From Butyriboletus loyo (Eukaryota > Basidiomycota > Agaricomycetes > Boletales > Boletaceae): a stretch of 64,000 bases of DNA. Below are positions 1 through 10,531 of the stretch, piece after piece; the stretch's first letter is position 1, and each line of letters opens with the position of its first letter. The notes beneath the pieces are model-generated. The model saw only the letters and a program-made list of their open reading frames with translations. It had not been told where the DNA came from and did no database searches. The DNA lies in NCBI GenBank assembly GCA_038093515.1, contig JBBPSI010000078.1, positions 43,739-107,738 on the forward strand. Reading direction: 5' to 3'. The translations under genes and the position numbers were made by a program.

Positions 1-19
1 GGTGTGGGGATCAACGTAC

Positions 20-586
20 CTTGTCGAGATCAAAGGATGTCTGTTCCGTAATGTTGAACACGAGCAGACGATCTTGGAGTGGTACACGCAGGGCATACGA
101 CCGCGCGATCCGTTCTTGTTTCGTACCCTTCATTGCGTTTTTGTTCACCGGACCGCGTCGATGGGGAAAGCTCACTGGCATGGACACGACCGCAAACGGC
201 GTGTTCCCGGTCGTGTCCGTCTCGCCGAGCACGACAACCTGATCGTTTGGCGTGGTTCCGCAGGTCAGGACGAGCCGCCACGATGGCCCGTCCGAGTCCG
301 AGTCTTTCCATTTATTTTGGCCGTCGAGGTGCGGTGGTGGTCTTGGTACGGGGATCTCTTTGTATGCGGTGCTCGTTCGCCAGGAGGTGAGTTTGGTGGG
401 TTTGGTGATCATGGGCATGGGGGAGGTGGGGTGTGGTGCGTGGAGAGACCAGGCGTAGTAGATGTCGATGGGATCGTCGAGGTATTCCGTTCGGAGATCG
501 TTGCATATTTGGGGCATGATGAGGATAGATTCGGTGGGACTAGCTTTCAAGGGTGGGGGACGGAGAAACGAAATGTAGTAAAACAT
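20..586 (-). CDS. Putative S-adenosylmethionine-dependent methyltransferase, N-terminal part (runs off the window)
   Basis: The reading frame starts at the ATG at 586 and stays open to about position 20, where a good 5' splice site (GTACGT) interrupts it; the rest of the gene lies left of the window. The visible ~189 residues begin with MFYYISFLRPPPL and end with LTEQTSFDLDK-like sequence (here NITEQTSFDLDK). From memory of the family, this combination resembles the start of fungal Methyltransf_16 (METTL21-like) proteins, whose catalytic Rossmann domain follows this segment; that domain is not in view, so the assignment is an inference. An in-frame upstream ATG at 652 exists, but the 586 start gives the recognisable N-terminus. 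The long open frame on the opposite strand (2-628) is a shadow. Confidence 0.5.
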
Positions 587-758
587 CCTGTGGGATGTGG
601 TACTACTCTTGTTAGTAGATCTCGTTGAACGCGGTTGTGCAAGGTGGTACAAGTTCCAAGTTTCCTAGTTTGGTAATGCAAGAAACCTACGCTCCGCGAC
701 TCGGATGGGCCGTAGCCTACTAGTACATACAACACACCGTGACACGGCACGCACATTT

Positions 759-2369
759 ATGCCCTGGACTACGTCTTGCCGACATTCGTTTCGCTCCTTC
801 AACCTACGACTTGGGCAAACTCAAAGTCGCACTTTCGTCCAGACGTCGCAGAAATCGTTTCCTAGGATTTCTCGAGATGCACCAGGAAAGGCGATGGACG
901 CTGCTGCAACCTCTCGTCAGGTCGGGATGGACAATGTTCGAACATTCTGTGAACGTGTCAGTCGGCCTCCGATACGAAGACAAGTTGCGGTGTGTATTCG
1001 AGCCTCCCTCTCCTTCCTTCTCATCCACCTGTGGTCTGTAGTTCTTTTTACTTGGATCCTGGGCCGCCTTCGAACTGGCTGCAGAGCAGACACAGCTTGA
1101 AAACGACCATTGGTCCAAAGAAGTTGGCAAGTTCATGAGCATCTGGACTTTCCGCGAACCCACGCACGAGGAGATCAGAAAAGCAAAAGCCCGGACCCAG
1201 GTCACTGTACGTGAATCTTCCTTCACAAGTATGATAAGTAGCGGCGTGGAACTCACCCTTGCCTCTGACAGCAATTTCTCAAGTATCTCGAGTCAGTCAA
1301 GGAAAATATCAATCAGTGGCCTATCGCGCTGCAAAATATATCTCTGACTGTATCTGCATTCGTGGGCTCGTTCTACTACGATGCCAGTGAAGGCAGGCGA
1401 CTTTGCTGGTCGATCTGCGCATTGAACACTGCCGTCTTTCTCATGTGGAAAATACCTCGCTTGAATCCATTCATGAACCGAGCCTTCACACATGATCCAC
1501 TTTCTGGAAGGTCGTATACGCTTCTCACGAGTATGTTCAGGTCAGTGCCTGCGGATGAGCTTTGTTATCACCTTGGATTAAGGTTTATGTCAGTCACAAG
1601 AGTTTCCTTCACCTCGTCGCCAATTCGATGGCGTTGGCAAGCTTTGGCAAGTGCTTTATCACTGCTCAGTTCTGAAAACAACTGACTTGACTGCCCGTAG
1701 GTGCTGCTGCGACGCACTACTTGTGCGTGTCTCCGTCACGTGAACCAGACATAAGTGCCCAGTGGCATTTCCTCGCATTTTTCGTCTCCGGTACGATTTC
1801 CACCGCCCGGGGTCTTATATTTTCGCACTTATCCTTGTCTTCATCAGCCGGGTTGTTCTCCGGATTAGTCAGTCATGGCGTCTCTGCCAAAGTACTTTAT
1901 CCCCGGTTTTTGTCATACCTTTCCAAGCAAGCGGCAGTGCGGTCGTCACCCGCAGCGTCTGCCCTAGTCGGCGACGCAGCACAGGAAGCACCGAAGAAAG
2001 TTCTGCCTTCGTTGGGAGCGTCCGGTGCGATCTATGCCGCAGTCACACTCACCGCACTGGCGTTTCCGGATGCACATGTCCAACCGATCTTCATACCTAT
2101 CAGCGTCTCGATCACCACGGGCGTGGGTGCGATGGTGTTGGCGGACATCGTTGGCGTGCTTCGCGGTTGGAAGTGAGTCTTTGTGTGACTTGTTTGACGT
2201 GTACAGTTACTCATGATCACACGCTAGAATCTTTGACCACTATGCACACCTTGGGGGGGCAGCCTTCGGCGCGTTGTACTATGTGTACGGGGACGACTTT
2301 TGGACTTTTACGAAGGAGCTATATCGTAGAATCGCTGGCACTTACCATACCGAGGTACGAACCGAATGA
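759..2369 (+). CDS. PCP1: Mitochondrial rhomboid-family intramembrane serine protease (PCP1/PARL type)
   Basis: Seven exons join in frame to 424 residues: 759-989, 1042-1206, 1272-1540, 1594-1646, 1701-1790, 1848-2172 and 2228-2369. The N-terminus is rich in Arg and Ser with almost no acids, as in a mitochondrial presequence. Rhomboid landmarks are clear: a HKSFLHLVANSMAL helix, the catalytic-serine motif GASGAIYA (Ser about 328) and the catalytic histidine in HYAHLGGAAFGA (His about 385). In yeast this inner-membrane protease cleaves Mgm1 (dynamin-like) and cytochrome c peroxidase; the same role is inferred here. A ~30-residue hydrophilic loop (about 296-322) sits before the GxSG helix. Intron 4 uses a GC donor (see separate entry). 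The gene is convergent with the heat-shock gene 233 bp away. Confidence 0.9.
1647..1700 (+). other. GC-AG intron in the rhomboid gene
   Basis: The donor is TTTG|GCAAGT and the acceptor CCCGTAG|GTG. Splicing here joins SMALASFG to AAATHYL without a break. If the 54 bases are kept, in-frame stops follow at once, and no GT donor nearby restores the frame. Confidence 0.85.
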
Positions 2370-2602
2370 GAGCAGATACGTCGTAGAAAATATTTATGGC
2401 TTATTGGGGGTAACGTTGCTCACCACTCATTCTCTTCACTCAAGAAACGCTGCATATATGCGAAACCGACTCATCGTCCATTGCAAATCACATGAACAGA
2501 AAAATAAATATCGTACATCACAGATTGAAAACTATCGGTACTTGACAACGAAAGCAAATTTCTCGATGCAATGTCGAACGAGCATCCTTGAGATTAAGGC
2601 GT

Positions 2603-3159
2603 TCACTCGATGGTGACGCGCTTGGGCTGTTGTTGAGGTTGACCCTTGGGGAACGTCACACTCAGCAGACCGTTTTCCATCTTCGCCTTGACGTCTTCGT
2701 GCTACACCATTCTTGTCAGACGAAACAAGAGAGCAAGTCTCCATGGCTCACCTTGGTACCCTGGGGGAGTATCAGGGTGCGAGAGAATCTGCCACAGGAC
2801 CGCTCGCGGACGGTGTATCCGCGTTCGTCCCGTTGCTGGCTGGAGCTGGCCTCACCCGAGATGGTGAGACGGTCCTGGTTGACGTCTATGTTGACCTGCT
2901 CTGACGTAAAGCCGGGCAAGTCAAACGTCGCAGTCACTGTGTTGCTCTCTGCATCCTCGTGCACGTCCATCCTGCATCCGACGACGTCAGCCAGGGAAAC
3001 AGGACAGGGGTCATTCACGACATACCTGGGCCTGAAGACGTCGCGCGTACTTTCGGAGCTGGGACCGGTGACGGGGCGCAAGAAGCGCGAGGAGAACGCA
3101 TCCTCGAAGAGACGATCGAACTCGGAGAAGGGATCGTAGCGGAAGTGCATTAAAGACAT
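2603..3159 (-). CDS. Small heat-shock protein (Hsp20 / alpha-crystallin family)
   Basis: Two exons (3159-2752 and 2701-2603, one 50-nt intron) encode 168 residues. The N-terminus MSLMHFRYDPFSEFDRLFED is typical of class I fungal Hsp20 proteins. The alpha-crystallin domain spans about residues 50-155 and includes the DLPGFTSEQVNIDV segment, the RSCGRFSRTLILPQG strand and the closing KMENGLLSVTFPK motif just after the intron. The tail ends in PKRVTIE, close to the I-x-I/V oligomerisation tail. Such proteins are ATP-independent holdases that form oligomers and bind unfolding clients. A TATA box lies about 95 bp upstream (separate entry), which suits an inducible gene. Convergent with the rhomboid gene. 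Confidence 0.95.
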
Positions 3160-3251
3160 GGTGTATCACTGAGAACGGCTGGGGAAGCGGATGATGGTGG
3201 TGGTGGGTAAGACTGGAGAGACGACAGACGACCGTAAGGCAAAGGGTGGGG

Positions 3252-3259
3252 TTTATATA
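3252..3259 (-). promoter_or_regulatory. TATA box of the Hsp20 gene
   Basis: On the minus strand the sequence reads TATATAAA about 95 bp upstream of the ATG at 3159, preceded by GC-rich sequence. A GAGAATTC element near 3330 could be half of a heat-shock element (GAA/TTC units), but the spacing is imperfect and I do not call it one. Confidence 0.6.
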
Positions 3260-3457
3260 CCCGTCGAGGTCATCGCTGACGTCGAGGATTACCTGAGAGC
3301 TCCTGAGCGTGCTGCGCTCGAGAATTCAGGGACATTACATAGAGGGAATCGCCCCTGTCTCGTTTAGCTTACACACAACTTCATTAGAAAGAAGAGGGGA
3401 TGAAGATATGAGGTGCAATGCTCGATCAATAGACTAACGACATCGGAATATGGGGCG

Positions 3458-4213
3458 CTATTCGTCCCAGCGCATTGCAGAGGGGACCCAGTACGCTTTG
3501 CCGTAGCGCTCATCCTGAGTGTCGAGCCAACAGAGTCCGTCGCGAAGAAGCATGTTCTCTAGCGCCACTCTCGCCCGCTCGTACGTCCACCCACGTCGGT
3601 TCACCAGAATCTCTTCCACAATCCTGCCACCTTCTGTCTGCGCTTCTGCAAGGATAATTCCTTGATCTTCGTCGAGTTCTTTCACCACATTCCGCACCAT
3701 CTTCTTCCCTCCTCCGACGTCGATCACTTGATAGCCAGCACCGAGGGGTTGAAGCGTCGTAATACTTTGGATGACATCTTCCTCCGTTATCACCCCGCTC
3801 TCCACGCCTCGGAGTTTACTGACCATCCTGACCAACTCTCCCATTTCGATCAGGCCGCCGTTACGTTCCCGCGTGCTCACACACACGTCCACGATCTGAA
3901 CACCAAGCTCGTACTGCCAATCACCCATCCCGAGCAGTTCTGCCCACCAACCGCCTTTTCTAGGGCCAGCGAGTGGGTCGACGCCGATTGAGGAGCACAT
4001 GCGTTGGAATTCATGACGAAACTTTGGATTTCTTCGTATCGAGTCACGGTGTGTTTTGGCAAAATGCGTGAGAGCAGTGCGAAATTGGGTGAGCTGTGAC
4101 TGGAGATGGTCGATTTGTGCTCTTGATAGCTCTGATGAGAGCGTCGCGAACGAACGTTGTGATTCCTGTTGTCGTTCGAATGCTGCTAGACCGACGCCAC
4201 CCAGACGATGCAT
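3458..4213 (-). CDS. SNF8: ESCRT-II complex subunit SNF8/VPS22
   Basis: A single-exon gene of 251 residues. It starts at the ATG at 4213 because MHRLGGVGLAAFE matches the conserved SNF8 N-terminus; an in-frame ATG eight codons upstream (4237) adds nothing conserved. Signature segments are IRRNPKFRHEFQRMC, IGVDPLAG, YELGVQIVDVC and RNGGLIEMGEL, followed by two winged-helix domains (about 130-250). The family binds VPS25 and VPS36 in ESCRT-II, which sorts ubiquitinated cargo into multivesicular bodies on endosomes and feeds the alkaline-pH (Rim) pathway in fungi. Length agrees with human SNF8 (about 258). Divergent from NAD+ synthetase with 379 bp between the two starts. Confidence 0.95.
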   Translation of the reverse strand: MHRLGGVGLAAFERQQESQRSFATLSSELSRAQIDHLQSQLTQFRTALTHFAKTHRDSIRRNPKFRHEFQRMCSSIGVDPLAGPRKGGWWAELLGMGDWQYELGVQIVDVCVSTRERNGGLIEMGELVRMVSKLRGVESGVITEEDVIQSITTLQPLGAGYQVIDVGGGKKMVRNVVKELDEDQGIILAEAQTEGGRIVEEILVNRRGWTYERARVALENMLLRDGLCWLDTQDERYGKAYWVPSAMRWDE

Positions 4214-4592
4214 GGCTGATCTGCGGGCTCGGTACAAGCTCAGTACAGGCTCGGGCAGATCCGAGTCGGCGGCGCCTTAAAATGTTGCGGACCAAGATAT
4301 CGGAATGAACTTCGTAGTGGATAACCAGGTCCTCTCCACCGCCGCACCGTCCGAGTCGCCTCACCCTGCTTTCCCTCTTGTGTCTACTGCTCGCTGGGTG
4401 GACTGGTGACAAACAGCACGGTCACTTTCGAGTTTGGCTTGTTACCATCAATACGTACTCGGTTATGTTACCCGAAGTAATCATGAAGGGCAGATAAGAT
4501 AAGATAACGTAAGCCCTACTTATAAGTACGTGCGTCCGATTCCGACGACCGTCTCCACCATCACTTCTCCCGGCCACGACCGCCTTGCGAAA
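4214..4592. promoter_or_regulatory. Divergent promoter between SNF8 (-) and NAD+ synthetase (+)
   Basis: A 379-bp gap lies between the two start codons. It contains an AT-rich stretch around 4485-4525 (repeated GATAAGATAA and TTATAAGTA) and a CT-rich run just before the ATG at 4593. No open frame in it looks coding. Confidence 0.5.
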
Positions 4593-7500
4593 ATGGGTCA
4601 CTTGATAACGTTGGCAACGTATGTGGTACACTCATCAACTAGCGCATCACTGACATTTGCCCAGCTGGTAATGTTCCAACTTCCAATGGACCGATCACTT
4701 CTCTGATTCTCTGCAGCTCCCTTAATCAATGGGCTTTAGATTTCCAAGTAAGACATCTATGCTACCATGTACTCTACTCTTTCATTTCATTCAATAGGGA
4801 AACTATGAACGAATCGTCGAGAGTATTGCCATAGCTAAACAACGAGGGGCAACCCTAAGAGTGGGTCCAGAACTAGAGATCCCGTGAGTATTGATACCTC
4901 TATGGCGACCATGGTTTCAGATAAAATAGAGGTTACGGGTGTTATGATCACTTTCTGGAAGGTTTGTGTCTTACCACATTCCTTGTGTAGAGGATCTGGA
5001 AGATCGAGAAACAGGAGACACGACGTTACATTCTTGGGAAGTGCTCGCAAAGATTCTGGCAAGCGAAGACACCATGGAAATTGTTTGCGACATCGGAATG
5101 TATGTGACCAGACCCTGCAAACGTCGCGATGTACTGACCCGAAACCGGCAGGCCAGTCGTACACAAGAACGTGATCTACAACTGCAGGGTGATCGTTCAC
5201 AACAAGCAGATCCTGTTCATTCGTCCCAAGATGTGGCTTGCGAATGATGGTAATTACCGCGAGATGAGATACTTCACGCCATGGATGAAGCATCGTGAAT
5301 GGGAGGACCACTTCTTGCCCAGAATCATCCAAGCGGCCACGAAACAGGTGAGGACCTTACAGTATGGTACGATGGATGACGTTGATGAGCGCCAGACTAA
5401 AGTACCGTTTGGTGACTGCGTAATCAGCACAGTCGATACTTGTATCGGTGTGGAACTTTGCGAGGAGCTGTTCACTCCTGCTAGGTTAGCACAATTCTAT
5501 GATGATGGCACGGGAAACGCAAAAACTCACCAGATAAACCAAGTCCACACATTGCAATGGGACTTGACGGGGTCGAGATCTTCACCAACTCGAGTGGCAG
5601 TCATCATGAGCTCCGGAAGCTCTACACTCGTGTTGAACTCATCAAGGAGGCGACTTTGAAGGTGAGGGTGACACCATCCCTTGACAGACATCGCGAAACT
5701 GACCTACTCATCAGCTTGGTGGAGTGTACTTGTACGCTAATCAGCAAGGATGCGATGGCGACCGACTATATTACGATGGATGTGCCATGATCGCAATGAA
5801 CGGCCAAATTGTTGCGCAGGGTTCCCAGTTCTCTCTCAATGACGTCGAAGTTGTCACGGCTACGATCGATATTGAGGATGTGCGTGCACACCGCACGTCA
5901 CGCAGTAGAGGTCTCCAAGCAGCCTCGTCCGAAAAATATCATCGGATCGAGATTCCATTCGCACTCTCTGGAGGGAAGTTTGGAGGAACAGACGGAGAAC
6001 GAACCCTAGGTCTCGAAGTGACCCGACACGAAGCCAAGTTCCACCGGCCCGAAGAGGAAATTGCGTCAGCCTCTACTGCTATTAAGAGCACATTGCAGTG
6101 ACTAAACGTCTCCTGACAGACTTGGACCTGCGTGCTGGCTCTGGGATTACCTCCGACGATCCCGAACTCAGGGATACTTCGTACCCCTCAGTGGTGGTGT
6201 CGACAGCTGCGCCACGGCGGTCATTGTGTATTCTATGTGCCGTCTGGTTGCCGAGGCTGCTACCCGAGCTAGTAAGTGCTCGGTTCTTCGTAGTGTCGTT
6301 ATTCATGTCATGCCATCGTTGTTTGATAGACAAGCAGGTCATCGCTGATGCCAGGTACATCGCGGGAGAGCCCGAGGACTCGAGCTACATCCCTTCTGAT
6401 CCCAGGGAGTTCTGCAGTCGTGTGTTCCACACATGTTACATGGGAACCGAGAATTCCACCGCCGAGACAAGAGAGAGAGCGAAAGATCTCGCAGAAGCGA
6501 TTGGAAGGTATTGTCCTCCCGATGCGGAGTATAACGGCGCTGACGCAATCCACCAGTTATCATATCAATCTCAACATGGACACCGTAGTCACCTCTGTCC
6601 GTGACCTGTTTGCCTTCGTAACAGGTATAAGACCAAACTTCAGAGCGCATGGGGGTACCGCAGCGGAGAATCTGGCTTTGCAAAACATCCAGGTAGAAAC
6701 CGCCTGTGTCGGATCTTTATGGTGTGCTTACAAAATTACTAGGCCCGGCTGCGTATGGTTCTTTCGTACCTGTTCGCTCAACTCCTTCCTTGGGTTAGAG
6801 GTAGACAAGGTGGATTGCTTGTGTTGGGTAGTGCCAACGTTGATGAGAGGTAAGCTGTACCTGCTTTTATCTGTTACGGAATCTGACCTGGCCTCGATAG
6901 TCTGCGAGGCTACTTGACCAAATACGACTGCTCATCAGGTGGGAGTGACTCCTACTTGTCGATCCGAAACCCCTGGTAAATTCTGATTAGCGGACATCAA
7001 TCCTATCGGGGGTATCAGTAAAACGGACCTGAAAAAGTTCATCGCCTACGCAGAAGGCGCGTTCGACATGCCCATTCTCAGGGGGTACGATCTAATTTCT
7101 CCCTTGTGAACAACTCTGATCGACATGATTGATCAGCTTCTTGGATGCGATCCCGACCGCCGAACTAGAGCCTATTTCTGCGACGTATATGCAGTCGGAT
7201 GAGGCAAGGCTTTAGCCCTGTGTGATACATCTGACACTATCGATATCTTTGCAGGCTGACATGGGCATGACGTATGACGAGCTCTCCGTCTTTGGACGGC
7301 TCCGAAAGGTGGAAAAGTGTGGACCATACAGCATGTTTACAAAATTGGTACACGAGTGGGGTTCGTTCTTGTCGCCCGTCCAGGTAGGCCGTGATCTCGG
7401 AACGCCATTCTTTTTACTGAGCTCAACACACACAGATCGCGGAGAAGGTGAAACTGTTCTTCTTCGAGCACGCGCGTAACAGGCACAAGATGACGACGTT

Positions 7501-7778
7501 GACGCCTTCGTACCATGCGGCAAGTGCTCCTTTGTTGCTGCTCTCCAACCTTGGCTGACACTTTTTATTAGGAATCGTACAGTCCAGATGACAACAGTAC
7601 GCACGTTCAAAGTCCTCGCGATGTCATGGATGCGGCTGACAGGGTTTCGATAGGGTTTGACTTGCGTCCATTCTTGTACCCTTCGAGGTTCCCCTGGCAG
7701 TTCAGGAAGATAGATCAAGTCGCCGCCGCACTACCTGACAGGTCGAACCTAGGACCCGACAAGGCCAAGACCGACTAG
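4593..7778 (+). CDS. QNS1: Glutamine-dependent NAD+ synthetase
   Basis: Twenty exons join in one frame to 715 residues, matching the usual ~714. The N-terminal nitrilase-type glutaminase domain (1 to ~300) has all three catalytic residues: Glu44 in GPELEIPGYG, Lys113 in [14 protein letters not shown] and Cys174 in GVELCEELF. The C-terminal ATP-pyrophosphatase domain carries the PP-loop PLSGGVDSC and the NAD-binding [20 protein letters not shown] and [12 protein letters not shown] segments. The enzyme makes NAD+ from nicotinate adenine dinucleotide, ATP and glutamine, the last step of de novo and salvage NAD+ synthesis. Exons are as short as 25 nt. Introns 7204-7254 and 7520-7571 have GC donors (separate entries). 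Convergent with SEC6, 141 bp between stops. Confidence 0.96.
7204..7254 (+). other. GC-AG intron in QNS1 ([13 protein letters not shown])
   Basis: The donor is GATGAG|GCAAGG and the acceptor TTTGCAG|GCT. Reading through meets a stop (GCA AGG CTT TAG) after three codons, and splicing restores the conserved [11 protein letters not shown] segment. The full 715-residue frame depends on this intron. Confidence 0.85.
7520..7571 (+). other. GC-AG intron in QNS1 ([16 protein letters not shown])
   Basis: The donor is CATGCG|GCAAGT and the acceptor TTATTAG|GAA. Using the GT three bases further in breaks the frame of the conserved [14 protein letters not shown] segment, so the GC donor is required. Confidence 0.85.
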
Positions 7779-7919
7779 TAGCCGATATCCCAACTCCATA
7801 GCGAGAAAGATGGGTATATTCATTGAAGAGTATACAGTGCAGGGTATGATGGATGGTTCGAGCCAATTAAAACGTGTTTCAGTAGGTATACGATAAATAG
7901 AAACAAGAAACCCCGTTGT

Positions 7920-10323
7920 TCACGTCCGTAGGAAACGTGAGATACCGCTTTGAATGACAATTTTCTTCATGATGGTCGGCTCTGGTGCTAAGAGAACAGA
8001 TGAGCATCGACGTGATGGGTGTTGCGTTGATTGGGTGCTTACGGTCTGTCAGTCCTTCTTCCTTCACCTTCCGTTTGATAGCTTCCATGACCTCGCTCAC
8101 GGCAGCACGATCAAAGTCCCCTCTCGCCTTCATTAACCCTTCCACGAACGGTATACACGGTCCGTGGACTTTGGCAAACGCCCAAAAGGACAGGAACGCC
8201 ATACTCTTGGACGCTTCCAGCATCGCGAGTATGTGTTCGATGACCTCGAAATACTTCTCCAGCTCCTTGTCTGGCTTGAACTCGCCAAAGAATGCAAACG
8301 CGGCACTGATGTCCGTTTTGATACGTTCGGTCGCTGCAGGTAGGCGTAGTTTGGGCGAATTCGCGAGCGCGGTGAGGTATGTGACGAGGAAGGTGTCGAG
8401 GAGGTCTTCTACCAGCAGTTCAAACAGAAGAGGTTTGACGAACTGTTGGTCGGACGTGTAATCCTTCATCGTCACGACGATCTGTTCCAAGATCCCATCA
8501 TACCAAGCTGCCTGGAAGAGTTGCTTCGTAGCCGGTCTGAGGTCGTTGAAAACGATATCGACAAAGGTTTTCATGCATTTCTTGGCTACGTCCAGGTTGC
8601 CGTCGATAGCGTCATTAAGCTTTTCGTTGATAGGGACTCTATACTTTTCAGAGACGAGAGGTTCTAGTTTGCCCAGCAACGTTTCGGTGTTATCGGCCGA
8701 TTTGATCTGGTCGTTGGCGAGAGCGAGACAGTACTCCGCGAGGCCGGCCACGATCTCGTCCGGCTTCTCCGTCTGTTTCTTGAGTTCTGCCTCCACCACT
8801 CTGGTCCATTGATCCTGTATACCCCGCATAACTCGGCTGACCTCTTCGACGACACGAGCGAGAATGGCACCCTGACCACTTTCCATCGCTGCGTCAATCT
8901 GCTGGTTCACCATCTGGAACAGGATAACGGCACCCTGGGTACCGTACAGTCCATCGCTATCCACCTCTGGCTGCATCGACCGAGTTGTGAATTCTCGGAT
9001 TTCAGTTTTTATGAGGTTGGCGGACCACTCGTCGAGCTTCTTCACGATGACTTTGAGGTAATCTTCGATGAGATTCTGTTCCTCGCCATTGAGGAGCGGC
9101 GGAATGATAAGCTCAGGCGGAACGTCAAGTTCTTTCATGCTCTTTTTGTACTCTTTGAGCCACGCGTGGAGGTGCAGGAGGACGCTCGCTTCGGGTTCCG
9201 ATTCCACGAGGCGTTCGAGCGTTGCGTTCAGATTTCTGTGATACTCTTTGATGTAAAACGCATATATGTCGTAGCTGGGTGGGAAGCAGGGAACGACATC
9301 GCTCTCGATGCGAATGAAGTCCTGGTATATCCAACCCAGGTTGTCCAAGAATGCGCCTGGATCCCGGTTGTACCGCTCGTAGCTATCGTCGAATACAGAT
9401 CGGATGGTGTCCGTGATAGTTTTGGTGATCTTGGAGCGGTAGTGTTTAATGAGGCGGGCATTGGCTTGCATGGACTTGAACTTAGAGGCGGCATCCATTT
9501 TGGCGGCCTTTTTGACGAGACGAATGGCGATTGCCTAGTGGAACCTATGTTAGCGGGAAGTCGTGCCAAAAAGATTAGCCGCACTTTTTCGTCCTCTCTT
9601 CCTTCGAACTCTGCTATCTTGATGAGCTTAACCACGACGTCCGGATGCCCGGCACGAACAAGCGGGAGAATGTTCTGCGCCAGATCCATGAGATAAGTTT
9701 CAAAGTCGACGATCAACTGAGAAAGCCTCTCGAACGCTCGAACCAATTTTTGACGAGAGGCAGCAGAAGCCTGCTTTGCTTGGTGCATGGTCTGATTTCG
9801 GAATGCCTCGAGACGGTTGATTTGGAAGTGGATATAGAGTAAGTTGGGGGCCGAACCGACGAGTTCTTCGCTATCTGTGGCAAGCATTTCCTCGAGTATG
9901 TCGAGCTTGGAGTTCATTTCTAACAGGTTGTTGACCATTTCCTCCGTTTGCTCAAAGTTCCGGTGAACCATGGAAACCTAAGCACGGAGACGTTAGCCAA
10001 CAACCACGAGCTCAAGGCCAACTTACACGACTGATCTGGTCAAACGTAGATACGGCATTCTGCGAATCTGCAGATAACCTGTCGATGGTTTGCATCTCCT
10101 CCTTGATGACCTGGACATTGTTCCGCGTGCTGAGAAGCTTCTTGAGTCCCTCGCGCGTAGCATCTAGCTGCTCCTTGACACCACTTTTGAGTCTGGCATC
10201 GATGGACGCCTTTTCTTTCTCAAGTTTCTTGCGAAAGGCTGCAACTTTGATGAGGTCATCGGGTGATTGAAGGTACTCGCCGACTGCTTGGGCAGCGGAA
10301 ACCTGGGACGCGACCATCGCCAT
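7920..10323 (-). CDS. SEC6: Exocyst complex subunit Sec6 (EXOC3)
   Basis: Four exons (10323-10027, 9977-9585, 9534-8043, 7987-7920) join in frame to 749 residues. The protein is almost wholly helical, with an N-terminal coiled coil (about 15-130, e.g. IKEEMQTIDRLSADSQ) and the Sec6 core containing ESDVVPCFPPSYDIYAFYIK, WYDGILEQIVVTMKDY and LLVEDLLDTFLVTYLTAL. It ends in GISRFLRT. Exocyst tethers secretory vesicles at the plasma membrane before SNARE fusion and concentrates at hyphal tips; Sec6 also binds the t-SNARE Sec9. The short last exon is needed because read-through of the third exon leaves the family sequence. Divergent from COQ6 with only 208 bp between starts. Confidence 0.93.
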
Positions 10324-10531
10324 GGTAGACAATAAAATGGGTTACAGCGATTTTGGTGAAGTCAAGGTGGACGACTGCAATCCCGTTTTGCAGCAAGAAC
10401 TAGCGAGTTAAAGCTGTAGTAAGAATCGAATCCGAGATGTCAAGTCCTGTGATCACCGAGACAGTTGCTGGTTGTGGTACACATGCTGGTGTTTGTTTCT
10501 AATTATGTACCTCTGAAACTCAAGTTCATCC
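10324..10531. promoter_or_regulatory. Divergent promoter between SEC6 (-) and COQ6 (+)
   Basis: These 208 bp must hold both core promoters and both 5' leaders. No TATA box stands out on either strand. Confidence 0.5.

Noticed and set aside
2..628. A 208-codon open frame on the plus strand
   Set aside because: It is the shadow of the minus-strand methyltransferase-like exon, with low-complexity Gly/Trp-rich translation.
1762..2616. A 284-codon open frame on the plus strand
   Set aside because: It overlaps the rhomboid exons in another frame and the conserved catalytic motifs are in the other frame.
8809..9696. A 295-codon open frame on the plus strand
   Set aside because: It lies antisense to SEC6 exons, and its translation has no recognisable motif, while the minus strand gives a full Sec6 protein.
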